Shown one piece after another: positions 1-10,394 of a DNA stretch of 64,000 bases (positions are counted from its first letter, which is position 1; the number at the start of each line of letters is the position of its first letter). The notes beneath the pieces are model-generated. The model searched no databases. It was not told the origin of the DNA and saw only the letters and a list, made by a program, of their open reading frames with translations. The position numbers and the translations under genes are program-made. Origin of the DNA: Lepisosteus oculatus (Eukaryota > Chordata > Actinopteri > Semionotiformes > Lepisosteidae). The stretch covers positions 29,273,148 through 29,337,147 of the forward strand of contig NC_090706.1 in assembly GCF_040954835.1 (NCBI RefSeq), given 5' to 3'.

Positions 1-34
1 TCTGTAATCTGTTATCTGTCTATATCTATTGGCT

Positions 35-72
35 ATGTCTGTCTGTCTGTGTTTCCTTGTCTGTCTGTATCA
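35..72. repeat. Imperfect TGTC microsatellite
   Basis: Short run of TGTC tetranucleotides with interruptions, next to the left edge of the window. No gene signal accompanies it. Confidence 0.6.
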
Positions 73-89
73 TCTACCTCCCCCTTCTC

Positions 90-920
90 TGAAGCAGTCG
101 GATGGTTCATCACTGGGGTGGCGGGGCCGGTGACGAGACGCTGAGGGAAAGCGAGTGCGGGCTGTGTGTCGGGCCGCTGCCTCAGCTCGGCCCAGAGCGG
201 GGGGCGCTGACGGGAGACATGCGAGGGCGCGCCACCCAACAGGCCCCCTCCAGGAATATCCGCAGAAACAGGCGACTCCTGGCTGAGCCCTGCGGTACCC
301 GCACACGGTGCAGTCCAGCCTGGCTGGACCACGGGGAAGAGTTTCCTCACTAGAGGCCAATATTTCACACGTGACAGTGGACGGCCACCGCCAAGGAGCC
401 CCGTTTATCCTGACGGGATGCGCTCCTGTCGATGAAAAGCGGATGTTTTAAGTTTGCTTAAAACATTTAGTCTTTTTTAATGGTTATTCTGCACATCTCT
501 CCCCCCCCACCCAACAAAAACTCTAAACTGTCCAGCATTCATGGATTCCTGTGCCCTGAGGCCGGCAGTGTCACTTCTGCATCCTGCTGCATGTCCCCCG
601 TCCGCCCGCGGCTCGGCACGTCAGAGGTTTCATTTCTCTTCAGCCAATTGGTGCTTTTCTCTTTCCTTCTTTTGTCTTGTTTTTGCTTTTCATGAGCCGG
701 TCTAGACTGTGTGTCTTTAAGGAATGTGTGTAGACCTGTTTTTCTCTCCCAGACAGGGGGAGGGAATGCTCCACCGGCCCACTGCCTCACTGCTCCACTG
801 CCCTGCTGCTCTCTCCTCACTGCCACATCCAGAGCAGTGCAGGGGGCCGGCAGACATGACCAGTGCGAGGCTGGAGCTTCACTGCACAGCCTGGTGGCTC
901 ACGCACCCTCTGGGGCTGGA
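90..920. other. Single-copy DNA, no supported gene
   Basis: Mixed GC-rich (about 110-420) and AT-rich sequence. Open frames of 70-110 codons exist on both strands, but none resembles a known protein or carries a convincing splice arrangement. Nothing further is visible. Confidence 0.5.
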
Positions 921-1490
921 GTCCTGGGGTCCAGGAGTGGTCCTGTGGTCAGGGGTCCAGTGTCCAGGAGCGGTCCTGTGGTCAGTGGTCCAGTGTCCAG
1001 GAGTGGTCCTGTGGTCAGTGGTCCAGTGTCCAGAAGAGGTCCTGTGGTCAGTGGTCCAGTGTCCAGGAGCGGTCCTGGGGTCAGGGGTCTAGTGTCCAGG
1101 AGTGGTCCTGTGGTCAGTGGTCCAGTGTCCAGGAGCGGTCCTGGGGTCAGTGGTCCAGTGTCCAGGAGTGGTCCTGTGGTCAGGGCTCTAGTGTCCAGGA
1201 GTGGTCCTGGGGTCAGTGGTCCAGTGTCCAGGAGTGGTCCTGTGGTCAGGGCTCTAGTGTCCAGGAGTGGTCCTGTGGTCAGGGCTCTAGTGTCCAGGAG
1301 TGGTCCTGGGGTCAGTGGTCCAGTGTCCAGGAGTGGTCCTGTGGTCAGGGCTCTAGTGTCCAGGAGTGGTTCTGGGGTCAGTGGTCCAGTGTCCAGGAGT
1401 GGTCCTGTGGTCAGTGGTCTAGTGTCCAGGAGAGGTCCTGCGGTCAGTGGTCTAGTGTCCAGGAGTGGTCCTGTGGTCAGGGCTCAGTGT
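921..1490. repeat. 33-bp minisatellite, about 17 copies
   Basis: The unit reads roughly GTCCAGGAGTGGTCCTGTGG followed by TCAGTGGTCCAGT. Units differ mainly at two places (CTGTGG versus CTGGGG, and AGTGGTCCA versus AGGGCTCTA), and the two variants partly alternate, giving a 66-bp higher-order period in the second half. Because 33 is divisible by three and the unit has no stop in several frames, the array generates long spurious open frames of 120-260 codons. Confidence 0.93.
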
Positions 1491-2555
1491 GAGGTGTAGT
1501 CCTTGACGGTCCCAGCAGGCTGACATGTGCTGAGGCATGAGCACACAAACACACCACTGGGCCCTGGGCAGAGAGCTGCATGTTGAGGGCAGGGACACTC
1601 TGTTTTGAAGCTTTGCCATTTTCGCACTGACTTGTCTTGATCACGAAGTGGAAATTTTAAACCCCTTCAACCTGCCGTGTTTGTCTCTGAACAGGGGGTG
1701 GCTTGCTAATGGAACATCTAGCAGCTGTGCCTACCAGACAGTTGCATTATAGTGTCTCAGACCTCTGCCAGGGCTGTGCTGAGCGGGAAACAGGTCTGTA
1801 CTAAACCTGTGCAAAGCTTATAGCAAGCCTGTGCCTAGTCTCTCCCAAGCCTGTGCCACAACTGCGCCAAGACTGTGCTAAATCTGGGCCAGTTTTGTGC
1901 TTAGCCTGTGCCAAGTCTATTCTAAACCTGGGCCAAGACTGCCACGCCCGAGATCTTCCTGGCGCTTGATGGCACTGTCGGGCACGGTTCTTGGGGCACC
2001 TCGGGAGTTGGAAACACAGACGCAGTTTGAATATTAAATGAGAGCAGAGCATCGCGATCAGAAGAGCAGATGACATTATCAGAAACCCTCAGCCCTTCCT
2101 TCTCGGGCGAAGCTGTGAAACAGAGCCTAATCAGATTACAGGGAGACGCGTGCTAACAGGCCTTCTGAACAAAACGCATTGCGAATGTATTTATTCAGAC
2201 CCGCAGTGAGCCTAGGAAGTTGTACCGTGAATGCGAATCCTACAGAATTACATAAGAATCTGCTGTGCGACCACAGTGTCATGATGTATCCCTGGATCTG
2301 AAGTGACATATCTGTCCCTGTTGCTCATCAGCAGCAGTTCCCGTGTCCTCCCCAGACATTGTGAGTCAGTACGCTTGGAAGGAATTGACATCTTTTTTTA
2401 AAAGCTAGTGGAATCAGCCCAAAGTAGAGAAACTGAGAATAATCTGATAGGGTGCCCTGCTTCATCCATAATGCTGAAAAGGCAGCAGGCAATTATTCAA
2501 CAATGCACCAAAAAATAATTGCATTTTTTCTAAAATTCCACAGTACTTTATTCAC
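1491..2555. other. Single-copy DNA with a degenerate CCTGTGCCAAG-like patch
   Basis: No coding exon is recognised. At about 1800-1940 there is a very degenerate tandem pattern of phrases such as AAGCCTGTGCC and CTAAACCTGGGCC, probably an old decayed minisatellite. The rest is ordinary AT-richer sequence. Confidence 0.45.
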
Positions 2556-2559
2556 ACCG

Positions 2560-3040
2560 GATTGAACCCACTTCACCACCGACTTAGGTGTAGCTCCACC
2601 TGGGTGACACTGTTCTGCACCTGCAGCCCCACGACACACAGATCAGGGGAGGAGAGAGAAACTGTACAAGACCAGAGTGGGGTTCAGTCCTCCTGCAGCC
2701 CCACGACACACAGATCAGGGGAGGAGAGAGAAACTGTACGAGACCAGACTGGGGTTCAGACAGGACACTGGGGTGACAACCCCACTCTTACTAGCAGCCC
2801 TGGGATCTGTACTGACCAAGCAGTCAAGACCAATGTCTCATCTCAAAGCCAGCTCCTCCTACAGCTCAGTGTCCTCTGTCACCACACTGGGGGTTTGGTC
2901 TGGAAGCTGTGCTCCGGAGGGAGGAGCGCCACCTACAGGTCCACCAGCTCCACTTACAGCAGGAACCTGGTGTTCTCCCACCCCAGTACCGATGTGCCCG
3001 GCCTTGCTGAGCTCTGGACTTCCGACCAGACCAGGCTGCT
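2560..3040 (-). mobile_element. 5S-rRNA-derived SINE containing a 72-bp VNTR
   Basis: Read on the minus strand, the element begins with a head (3040 to about 2959) that aligns with the 3' two thirds of vertebrate 5S rRNA: the internal-promoter region, then TGCTGAG/GCTAAGC-like, CAGTAC and GGGAGACC-like segments in the correct order. The body follows, with the phrase GGTGGCGCTCCTCC in related copies. Then comes a two-copy 72-bp VNTR (2620-2759) and a short tail. 5S-headed SINEs (SINE3 type) are an established class in fishes; identity here is by eye. Known 5S SINEs are transcribed by RNA polymerase III and moved by LINE machinery. Confidence 0.65.
2620..2759. repeat. 72-bp VNTR inside the 5S-SINE, about 2 copies
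   Basis: The unit starts CCTGCAGCCCCACGACACAC and continues through AGATCAGGGGAGGAGAGAG to GGGGTTCAGTCCT. The same unit, in 2-5 copies, occurs at about 13.4, 39.1, 41.2 and 54.4 kb. The unit length is divisible by three and stop-free in some frames, which explains the 134-163 codon open frames here. Confidence 0.9.
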
Positions 3041-3309
3041 ACCCGAAAGATAAAAATAAAGAAAGCAAAGCAAAACTGTAACGACACCCCCAGCGTGGGC
3101 TGTCGGGACTCCCTGTCCTGGTGATGTGTGGCAGAGCTCAGCCTTGGCAGACGAACAGGCAGACCGAGCGCAGCTCACAGCAACACTGTGCAGCTACAGC
3201 TCGGTGTTGCCATGGTGAGGAGGCCTGTCTGGTCGCTCAGGGATGAAAACCCTTTGTCTTCTTCTCTTTTTCTTTGTTAATTTTTGAAAACACTATTTTG
3301 CACTCAAGG

Positions 3310-3605
3310 ACTGACGTGGTGCTGTGTATGAGAGTGAGTCTGTGTGAGTTGTGTGAGTTTGTGTGTATGAGTGTGTGAGTGTGTGGTGTGTTGTGTGTGT
3401 GTGTCTGTCTGTGGTTTATGTGTCTGTTCGTGAGTGTGTGTAAGTTTGTGAGTGTGTGAATGTTTCAGTGTGTGTGTGTCTGTGTGTTATGCGTATTTGT
3501 GAGTGTGTATGAGTGTGAGTTTGTGAGTCTCGGTGTGTGTCTGTGTCTCTATGTGAGTTTGTGTGTGCGTGTATGTGTGGTGTGTTTGTGTGTGTGAGTG
3601 AGCCT
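3310..3605. repeat. TG-rich degenerate simple repeat
   Basis: About 290 bp of TGTGTGAGTGTG-like sequence with frequent GAGT, TTTG and CTG interruptions. It is an aged GT microsatellite or a short GTGTGAGT minisatellite. Confidence 0.85.
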
Positions 3606-4770
3606 TGTCCCTTTCAGAAATACTGTACTGTGTGATCATGGCTTTTTTTGTCATATCAATAGCTATGATTTCTTTGGTGGCGTTTTTTTTCCCTGTGCTC
3701 AGTCAGTCTATGAGAGAATCTTAGGCCATTTAAAGAATTAAGGATGACATTGCAATGCCTCCGTTAACTCTGAGTTACACAGTAGGCAGAAACAGCTCAG
3801 GCCTTCGCTGTTTGTGGCAGCTTTGTTTTGTCTTCCCCTGAGTAATATGCTTTGAATGAGCCTGTACTCTGCGTTGCTTTGGAAAAATAAAGCCTGATTG
3901 TTTTTAATACAGGGAAAATTTTCAAATTAACCCCAGGCCTCTCGTGAAGATGCCCCAAAGATAAGAAGAAGAAAATAGAGGAAAGTAAAGGGGGGGGGAG
4001 AGGAACCTTTCACCCGATTATTTTGCATGCTCATCTACATGTGCTATTTCAGGCATGTGGCTTGACTTTAATCACCACAGTTCACAAAACAGGAAGTGAT
4101 GTCACTTCCTGTGCTCCATGATATCACTGCTGGTTGCTGAGGCTGACTAGGGCTGCCTGTTGCCTGTCGGAAAAACAGATAGGGTCAGACGCTCTGCCTC
4201 ACCAGCTCTCAGGGGAAAAAAGCCACATGTGTTTTTGGTTAAGAAGAATGAGATATTAACAGATCTAAAGCTGAAAATATAATACTTCGAGAACTGTTGA
4301 TATGGAAATTGAGCTCACACGTCTGTCTGTGTGGAACCTTTTTTTCATTTACAGTATTTACTTTAAGTAAATAAGATCACTGACTACAAGGCTTGTCAGG
4401 GCAAGAGCCAAAACTTGAACTTTTTTATTCATGCGCCCCTCTGTCTGTTAATTCACGAATAAGGTGTTGTTTTCCAAGACCTAATAAGATGTTTAATCAT
4501 GAATACTACTAGTTTTAAGTGTATTTTTCCACTTCTGTTGTCCAATTATTGTATATCATTATATATTGATTGTATTTATATATCCAACATTAGTTTTAAG
4601 AGCTTTCCTCTCCTCTCCAGACCTGTAAGTTCGGATTGAAGCCACCAACTTTGGTATTTTGAAAGTTAGCTTCAATGTCTTTGCCGTTTAATGAAGATCT
4701 TAACAACTCTAGGAATCTGGCTTCAAGCCCTGCATGCAGACGCACAGAGGGAACTGGCAATTGTACATCG
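3606..4770. other. AT-rich single-copy DNA
   Basis: Contains a G9 run near 3992 and isolated AATAAA motifs, but no exon-like frame of useful length and no repeat I recognise. Nothing else is seen. Confidence 0.45.
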
Positions 4771-4774
4771 GACC

Positions 4775-5065
4775 ATCACACTGGTCACAGGCGAAAGGAG
4801 CCCTTCAGCCCACCCAGACTGTTTGCTCGTTAGTAGCTAATTGATGCCAAGATCTCATCCAGCTGTTTCTTGAAAGAAGTCAGGCCCACACCCCCACCAC
4901 CCTTTGCGTAAAGACGTGCTTCCTGTCCTGACTGGAGGATCTTGTCCAGCTGTTTCTTGAAAGAAGCCAGGATATTGGCTTCAAAAACAGGGCTGGGCAA
5001 CTTGTTCCACACCCCCCACAGCTCTTAGTGTAAAGAAGTGCCTCCTGGTCTCGGTATCAGATGCA
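4775..5065 (-). mobile_element. CR1/L2-type LINE 3' end, tandemly duplicated
   Basis: The minus strand encodes degraded copies of the ORF2 C-terminal motif, including VEANILASFKKQLDKIL and WNKLPS. In CR1/L2-type reverse-transcriptase proteins this tail reads roughly FF.QRVV..WN.LP..VV.A....FK..LD. Two copies sit in tandem, about 121 bp apart, joined by the phrase CAGTCAGGACAGGAAGCAC (minus strand). The terminal ATTAGCTACTAACGAGCA and GGGCTGAAGGGCTCC segments are also present. It is a non-functional fragment. Confidence 0.7.
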
Positions 5066-6200
5066 GAATGTTCCTGTTGCTGCTTATTGTTCCCACGCGC
5101 CTGACCAAGGCCTCTGTGGCAGCGCCGTGCCTATTGTGGGCCGGCAGTGGCGTGTGTGAGGAAGAGCTGTGAAACCGGCCTGGTAGCTGATGTTGTGCCA
5201 TGACGGTGTCCTCCTTAAAACACTGTTCAAAAGGAATAGCAGGGGCACCCAAAGACCAAACAGCACACGAATGGAGCTCAGCTTTCTCCTCGCTCTCAGC
5301 GCTCAGAGTGTGCACCCATTTGTTTCTGATGAGGGACACAGCGGGAAAGCTTTGAACCTCAAGTTGCAATTTGAAGAGACACCTTCAAATTAAAGGATAG
5401 GAAGAGCCCCGAGTCTTTAGTATTGAATTGAAGAGACTAGTCTTGTTCCGAGGGACGTTCTAAACAGCACTGGGGATAATTATGGGAAAAAAGATTTGGT
5501 GTGAAATCGAAGTGTTGCCTAGTACAGTAGTATACTGATATGCTATAATTCCATTGGTTGTCAGGCAACCAATCAGGAAGAGTCACGCCTCCTCAAGGCC
5601 CATAAAAGGATCGGCAGTGACACTATTGGTTGCCCTTCGCAGAGGAACTGGAAACAAAACAAAGAGGGCGTGGCCATTCCCGATGGGCTTGCAGACCGGT
5701 GTCCTACAGTGCAGCAAGTCAACACAATACTGTATTCAGGAAGATTGCATTTTTAAAGCCTTTAATCTATCTGTAGTTTGCATCATATAGCCATCTTCTC
5801 ATTTCCACCCTGGGCGTGTGTAAAATCTCTAAGGGTGTGTTTGTCACCAGGATCACTGGTGAAAATAAGGAGTGGACTCTAAGAAACAGCTGTCAAGGAG
5901 CTTGGGACTGGAGCAGCCATTTTGTGGATGCAGATTCTCCCCAAACCGTCAAAAATATATACCTCTCGTCCCCTCTGCCCCCTCGTGATCATAGGTTCTT
6001 CTTAAAGCTTTCTAATGTTTATTTGGATGTAGCCAGTGCCAGATTAAGTGGCTGCTGTTGTTGAGAAGATAATATCCAATTGGATCACCCATTAGGTCTG
6101 GTAAACAGTAACAGAGGTGCACACGTAGGAACAGTGTGCTGTCTGAAGGGGTGTGAATAAGACGAGGCTGTTCGGTCATTAAAAGCTAAGGCAGCAGTCT
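5066..6200. other. Single-copy DNA, no supported gene
   Basis: Several open frames of 60-114 codons overlap on both strands and look random. At 5560-5640 two inverted CCAAT-like motifs flank CATAAAAGG, which loosely resembles a promoter, but no transcript structure follows. No recognised repeat is seen. Confidence 0.4.
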
Positions 6201-6204
6201 GAAG

Positions 6205-6395
6205 TTCCAGTCCTGATCCTGGAGAGCTACAGTCCTGCAGGTTTTATGGGCAGCCAAAGAGCAGGCATCTGGAGAGCATGTTAACCCCTCAGACTGAAGC
6301 AAAAGATTGGTCTGATTCAGAGAGGAGTTGGAGCAAAAACCAGGAGATGCTGTGACTCTCCTGGACCGGAGCTGCAGGAACCTCTCCTAGGAGCT
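6205..6395. mobile_element. Possible MITE with imperfect terminal inverted repeats
   Basis: The left end (CAGTCCTGATCCTGGAGAGC, then CCTGCAGGTTTT) is imperfectly repeated in inverted orientation at the right end (AAAAACCAGGAGATGCTGTG, then CTCTCCTGGACCGG). The phrase 'cctggtcctggag...ctgctggttttcattcc' is a widespread fish non-autonomous DNA transposon terminus as I recall it. No target-site duplication could be defined. Confidence 0.45.
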
Positions 6396-6830
6396 AAGGG
6401 ATCCGAAGATCTCATCCAAGCCATTTCCCAGAGGCCGACCTGTTTCCCATGTGATGGGGGTGTGTGCATGTGTGCAGACTGTTCTCAACATGTGTTTCCA
6501 TGGCAACTGCAGAGCAGCCAGAGACACTAGACAGCAGTAATCTCATATGATATTGGAAGAGTGCCGATCCTGCTGTCTGTGATCTTACACACCTGTTCTG
6601 TACACATGGTGCCAAACAGCCCCGCAGGAGCATCAGAGATGGTGCATCAGTCCTTAATATAGATGAATTGACAAAGTGGTGTGAAATAAGATTAGTAGAG
6701 AATAGGCAAGTGTGTGATATGTTCTAGAAGCAGTTAAGGTAAACACATCTGGACCTAGCAGCACAACAATGATCCTGCAGTCGATGAGGGCAGCCGAATG
6801 CCCTCCTCTTGCTTAAACCCTTCCTTGTGT

Positions 6831-7055
6831 CCTGAAGTCCTCGTGTCCTCGTGTGCTCTGCCCTGAAATCCTCGTGTCCTCGTGTGCTCTGCCCTGAAGT
6901 CCTCGTGTCCTTGTGTGCTCGTGTCCTTGTGTGCTCGTGTCTTCATGTACTAATTTCCTTGTGTTCTCGTGTGCTCATGTCTTTGTGTACTTGTGTCCTT
7001 GTGTTCTCCTGTGCTTGTGTGCCCCTGTCCTGGTGTCCTGGTGTCCTGGTGTCCT
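6831..7055. repeat. CTCGTGTCCTTGTG-type minisatellite
   Basis: Degenerate units of about 10-20 bp built on CTCGTGTCCT/TTGTGTGCT. Toward the end it reduces to the decamer CTGGTGTCCT. The open frames over it (63-68 codons) are repeat artefacts rich in Cys, Val and Leu. Confidence 0.85.
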
Positions 7056-7525
7056 GATGATCTGCCGTCAGGCATGCTGTGAACTTCCCCCTGCTGTCCA
7101 GGTCATGTGACTTCCTGCTGCTCTCGATGCTGCTCTACCTCAATTTCCTCGGTTCCTGTTCCTTTGGCAAACTGTTTTTTGTTTGTTTTGCAAATGTGTT
7201 TCAGCTTTCAAACACACAGAAAAAAATCCAAGAGTATGTTATTAAAACCCTCACTTTCTCTCCTCTTTGGCCCCCTCTTTTCACTCCACAATGACTATCG
7301 GGGGCCCTCATCACAGTCCATCTTCCTGCTCAGCGACGAGGGTTTCCTGCACAGTCACACAGTTCACCCCTGAAACTCCGGGCCCATGCCTGGCCTGTGA
7401 TCTGTGCTCTCCGGCCTCAGGACTCGCCCCAGCTCCTGTATTGGACGCATGTTTGGAGAACGGCTGCCAGATCGCTTCCCTTCCTCCTTACTTCCAGTTC
7501 CTCTCTGGCAGGAGAAAGTGGGGCT
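7056..7525. other. Single-copy DNA between two minisatellites
   Basis: Pyrimidine-rich patches and open frames up to 174 codons that run on into the next array. No recognised protein, splice pattern or repeat. Confidence 0.4.
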
Positions 7526-7526
7526 T

Positions 7527-8275
7527 TGTGTGTGTGTGTGTGTTTATCTGTGCATGTGGAGCAGTTTGTGTGTGCGCGTGGGGCAGTGTGTGTGCACGTG
7601 GGGCAGTTTGTGTGCACGTGGGGCAGTTTGTGTGCGTGTGGAGCAATGTGAGTGTGTGTGGGGCAGTGTGTGTGCGTGTGGGGCAGTGTGTGTGCGCGTG
7701 GGGCAGTATGTGTGCACGTGGGGCAGTTTGTGTGTGTGTGGGGCAGTGTGTGTGCACGTGGGGCAGTTTGTGTGCGTGTGGAGCAATGTGAGTGTGTGTG
7801 GGGCAGTGTGTGTGCGTGTGGGGCAGTGTGTGTGCGCGTGGGGCAGTGTGTGTGCGCGTGGGGCAGTGTGTGTGCGCGTGGGGCAGTTTGTGTGTGCGTG
7901 TGGAGCAGTTTGTGTGCGTGTGGGGCAGTGTGTGTGCGTGTGGGGCGGTTTGTGTGCGCATGGGGCAGTGTGTGTGCGCGTGGGGCAGTTTGTGTGTGCG
8001 CGTGGAGCAGTTTGTGTGCGTGTGGGGCAGTTTGTGTGCGTGTGGGGCAGTGTGTGTGCGCGTGGGGCAGTGTGTGTGCGCGTGGGGCAGTTTGTGTGTG
8101 CGCGTGGAGCAGTTTGTGTGCGTGTGGGGCAGTGTGTGTGCGCGTGGGGCAGTGTGTGTGCGCGTGGGGCAGTTTGTGTGTGCGCGTGGAGCAGTTTGTG
8201 TGCGTGTGGGGCGGTTTGTGTGCGCATGGGGCAGTGTGTGTGTGTGTGCGTGGGGCAGTGTGTATGCGTGTGGGG
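7527..8275. repeat. 20-22 bp G/T-rich minisatellite, about 37 copies
   Basis: The basic unit is GTGTGCGCGTGGGGCAGTGT with variants CAGTTT, GCACGTGG and GTGTGGAGCAGT, and occasional 2-bp length changes. The array consists largely of alternating purine-pyrimidine steps, favourable to Z-DNA, with a regular GGGG in each unit. Six overlapping open frames (168-389 codons) arise because the unit lacks stops; their low-complexity Cys/Val or His/Thr/Pro composition argues against coding. Confidence 0.95.
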
Positions 8276-8469
8276 CAGGGAGCAGGCAAGAACAATAACA
8301 GTAAGAGGCAGGCCTGCCTTCACCCTCCCAAGCCTGCTGGATGAGGGCACAGTTTGGCACTTTGACATTGGTCCCTCTCCTGAGCTCCCCCAGCTGCAGA
8401 GGTACAGCAGCTCTCAGGACAGCGGAAATTCATCCGTCCCACAGGAAGCTGCTTGTCTGGGTAAGGGAG

Positions 8470-8650
8470 GTACAGCAACTGGGAACTTATCCCAAAAGCG
8501 CAGGACAGCTCTCTCCCTTGACAGAATACCAGTCCATCTCAAGGCCATGGAGCAGTGGGAGAATTTGGGATAACCAATCAAACCCAGTCAGCACTTGGAC
8601 TTAAACACAACATGCAAACTCCACACAGAAGGGTATTCAGGATCAAAGGC
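8470..8650 (-). mobile_element. Diverged HE1/L2-related SINE fragment
   Basis: The phrases ACATGCAAACTCCACACAGA and ACCAGTCCATCTCAAGGCC match, in reverse orientation, the central region and L2-like tail (GATGGACTGG...) of HE1-type fish SINEs. It is heavily diverged, with no clear tRNA-like head. Confidence 0.4.
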
Positions 8651-9002
8651 AGTATCTGAGAGTAGCTTTAACAAGAACACAAACATGCCACCAGGGAAAA
8701 ATATATATATCACATATATATTTCTCTCTTGAATCCCTTCCTAAGTTGTATCTTGCTAGTTTGGCAAATTTAAAAGTCAACGGTTGCTTTCAGGAAATGT
8801 GGAACAGAGTTTTTGAAAATCACCCTGTTTAGCTGAAATGAGTCACCAGAAGCACCAGCCAGCCAAAGAAAGGTCAGACCAGGGGAAAGCAAAAAGAATT
8901 GAATATAGAGGGAGAAAAAAATAAGGTTTGTTTGATCTCAACCCAGAAAGATGCCTTTTCTAGGACATCCTGAATTGAGTTAACCTGAAAGTCCCTAATC
9001 TC
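8651..9002. other. AT-rich single-copy DNA
   Basis: Contains an ATATATATATCACATATATA stretch near 8700. No gene or recognised repeat. Confidence 0.45.
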
Positions 9003-9545
9003 TGAAAAAAAGTGAGACAGAAAGAGGAACAGTGAGAGAGGAGCACTTGAGCATTAGAGAGAGAGACGGAGTTACAGAAATGTCAAAAGAGAGAGACGGG
9101 GAGAGGGAGAGACAGGGAGAGATGGGGAGAGAGACAGGAAGAGAGATGTGAGAGATCGAGAGAGACGGGGAGAGAGTGAGGAAGAGAGAGACAGGGAGAG
9201 AAGGAGAAAGAGACAGGGAGAGAGAGAGAATGAGAGAGAGAGAGTTGAGACTGGGAGAGACAGTACAGAGAGAGGCGGGGAGAGTGAGAGAGGGGAGAGA
9301 GAGTATGGAGAGAGAGAGACAGGGGAGAGGGGGACAGAGGAAGAGAGTATGGGGAGAGGGAGACAGGGTGAGAGAGTATGGAGAGAGAGAGATAGGGGAG
9401 AGGGAGACAGAGGAAGAGAGTATGGGGAGAGGGAGACAGGGTGAGAGAGTATGGAGAGAGAGAGAAGGAGAGGCAGGAGAGTTGGAACAGGAGACAGAGG
9501 CAATGAGAGAGACTGAGACAGGGAGCGACAGAGCTCCAGGGAGGG
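9003..9545. repeat. Purine-only GA-rich tract with longer sub-repeats
   Basis: About 540 bp almost free of pyrimidines on the plus strand apart from scattered C and T. Within 9290-9475 a unit of roughly 100 bp recurs (GAGAGAGTATGGAGAGAGAG, GACAGGGGAGAGGGGGACAG, AGGAAGAGAGTATGGGGAG). Homopurine mirror-like tracts of this size can form intramolecular triplexes. The Arg/Glu-rich (plus) and Ser/Leu/Pro-rich (minus) open frames, up to 208 codons, are artefacts. Confidence 0.95.
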
Positions 9546-10174
9546 GGAAGAGCTGAGTGGGGATTTCCAGCTCACACAGCTGTGTGAATTCTTCACCAAG
9601 CGCCACGGGAGTCATGGCCACAGCACAGCCAGCCGGTCACTGTGCTCAGCGAGAGAGGCAACAGCCTGACTCGCTCACCTAGACAGCTGTGTAACTCGGG
9701 CTCCAGCGTTCTTATCTCTCAGAGCAGCTATGCTACACAAATTCAATTATACTAAATTCCTCACTTAAAAACATTAAGTAGCAGATAATTAGTCTTCAAT
9801 ATCCAAACAGTGCCTGCAAGAGAAGACGCAATTAACTAATCAAGTGTGAATAATTGTGCCGTGGAAGTTAGGCTTACTTTGCTCTGTGTGTTCTGTTTCT
9901 GAAGAGGGAAATCCAGTGCAAAACAAACAAGAGAATCACACGTTAGCGGATTCTCTCGATTTATGACAACTGCGTTCTCTGTGAATACAGGGACTGATAC
10001 ACAACACAGCAGCTAATTCAGCTAGTTGAAACTGAAAACAAACAAGTCCTTTCATATCCTCTCTGCTACCTGCACACTGGAAATGTCTGTGACGGTGTCA
10101 CCATTATTAAAGCAACTCTTCCTGGTTGGGGTGCAGACATGGCAGGTCACCCCCGACGGCATGACTGTGGAATG
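9546..10174. other. Single-copy DNA
   Basis: AT-rich sequence with no long frame, no recognisable repeat and no regulatory arrangement I can defend. Confidence 0.4.
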
Positions 10175-10265
10175 TGGGGGACGCCAGAGCACCGTGTAAA
10201 AATCCCCGCTGACACAGGGGGAGCATGCAGACTCCCCACAGAAGGTATCGAACCCAGAGGAAACT
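10175..10265 (-). mobile_element. Short HE1-like SINE fragment
   Basis: GAGCATGCAGACTCCCCACA followed by TATCGAACCCAGAGG corresponds, in reverse, to the tRNA box-B region (GTTCGAT) and the 'gtgtggagtttgcatgttc' core of HE1-like SINEs. It is truncated and diverged. Confidence 0.4.
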
Positions 10266-10394
10266 CCTCCTGATCCGCTGACACACTGTTCCAGACAGCC
10301 CCGAACTGTTTCAGATTGAGACTTTCCTCTTTGATGTTGGAATCATTTATTTATATATCAGAACACAGGAGGAGGCATGGCTGGTGAGGACTGC

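Noticed and set aside
711..1499. 262-codon Ser/Arg/Pro-rich frame
   Set aside because: Produced by the 33-bp minisatellite.
7404..8573. 389-codon plus-strand open frame
   Set aside because: It lies on the 20-bp minisatellite. Several other frames on both strands are equally open and the peptide is a Cys/Val/Gly repeat without known relatives.
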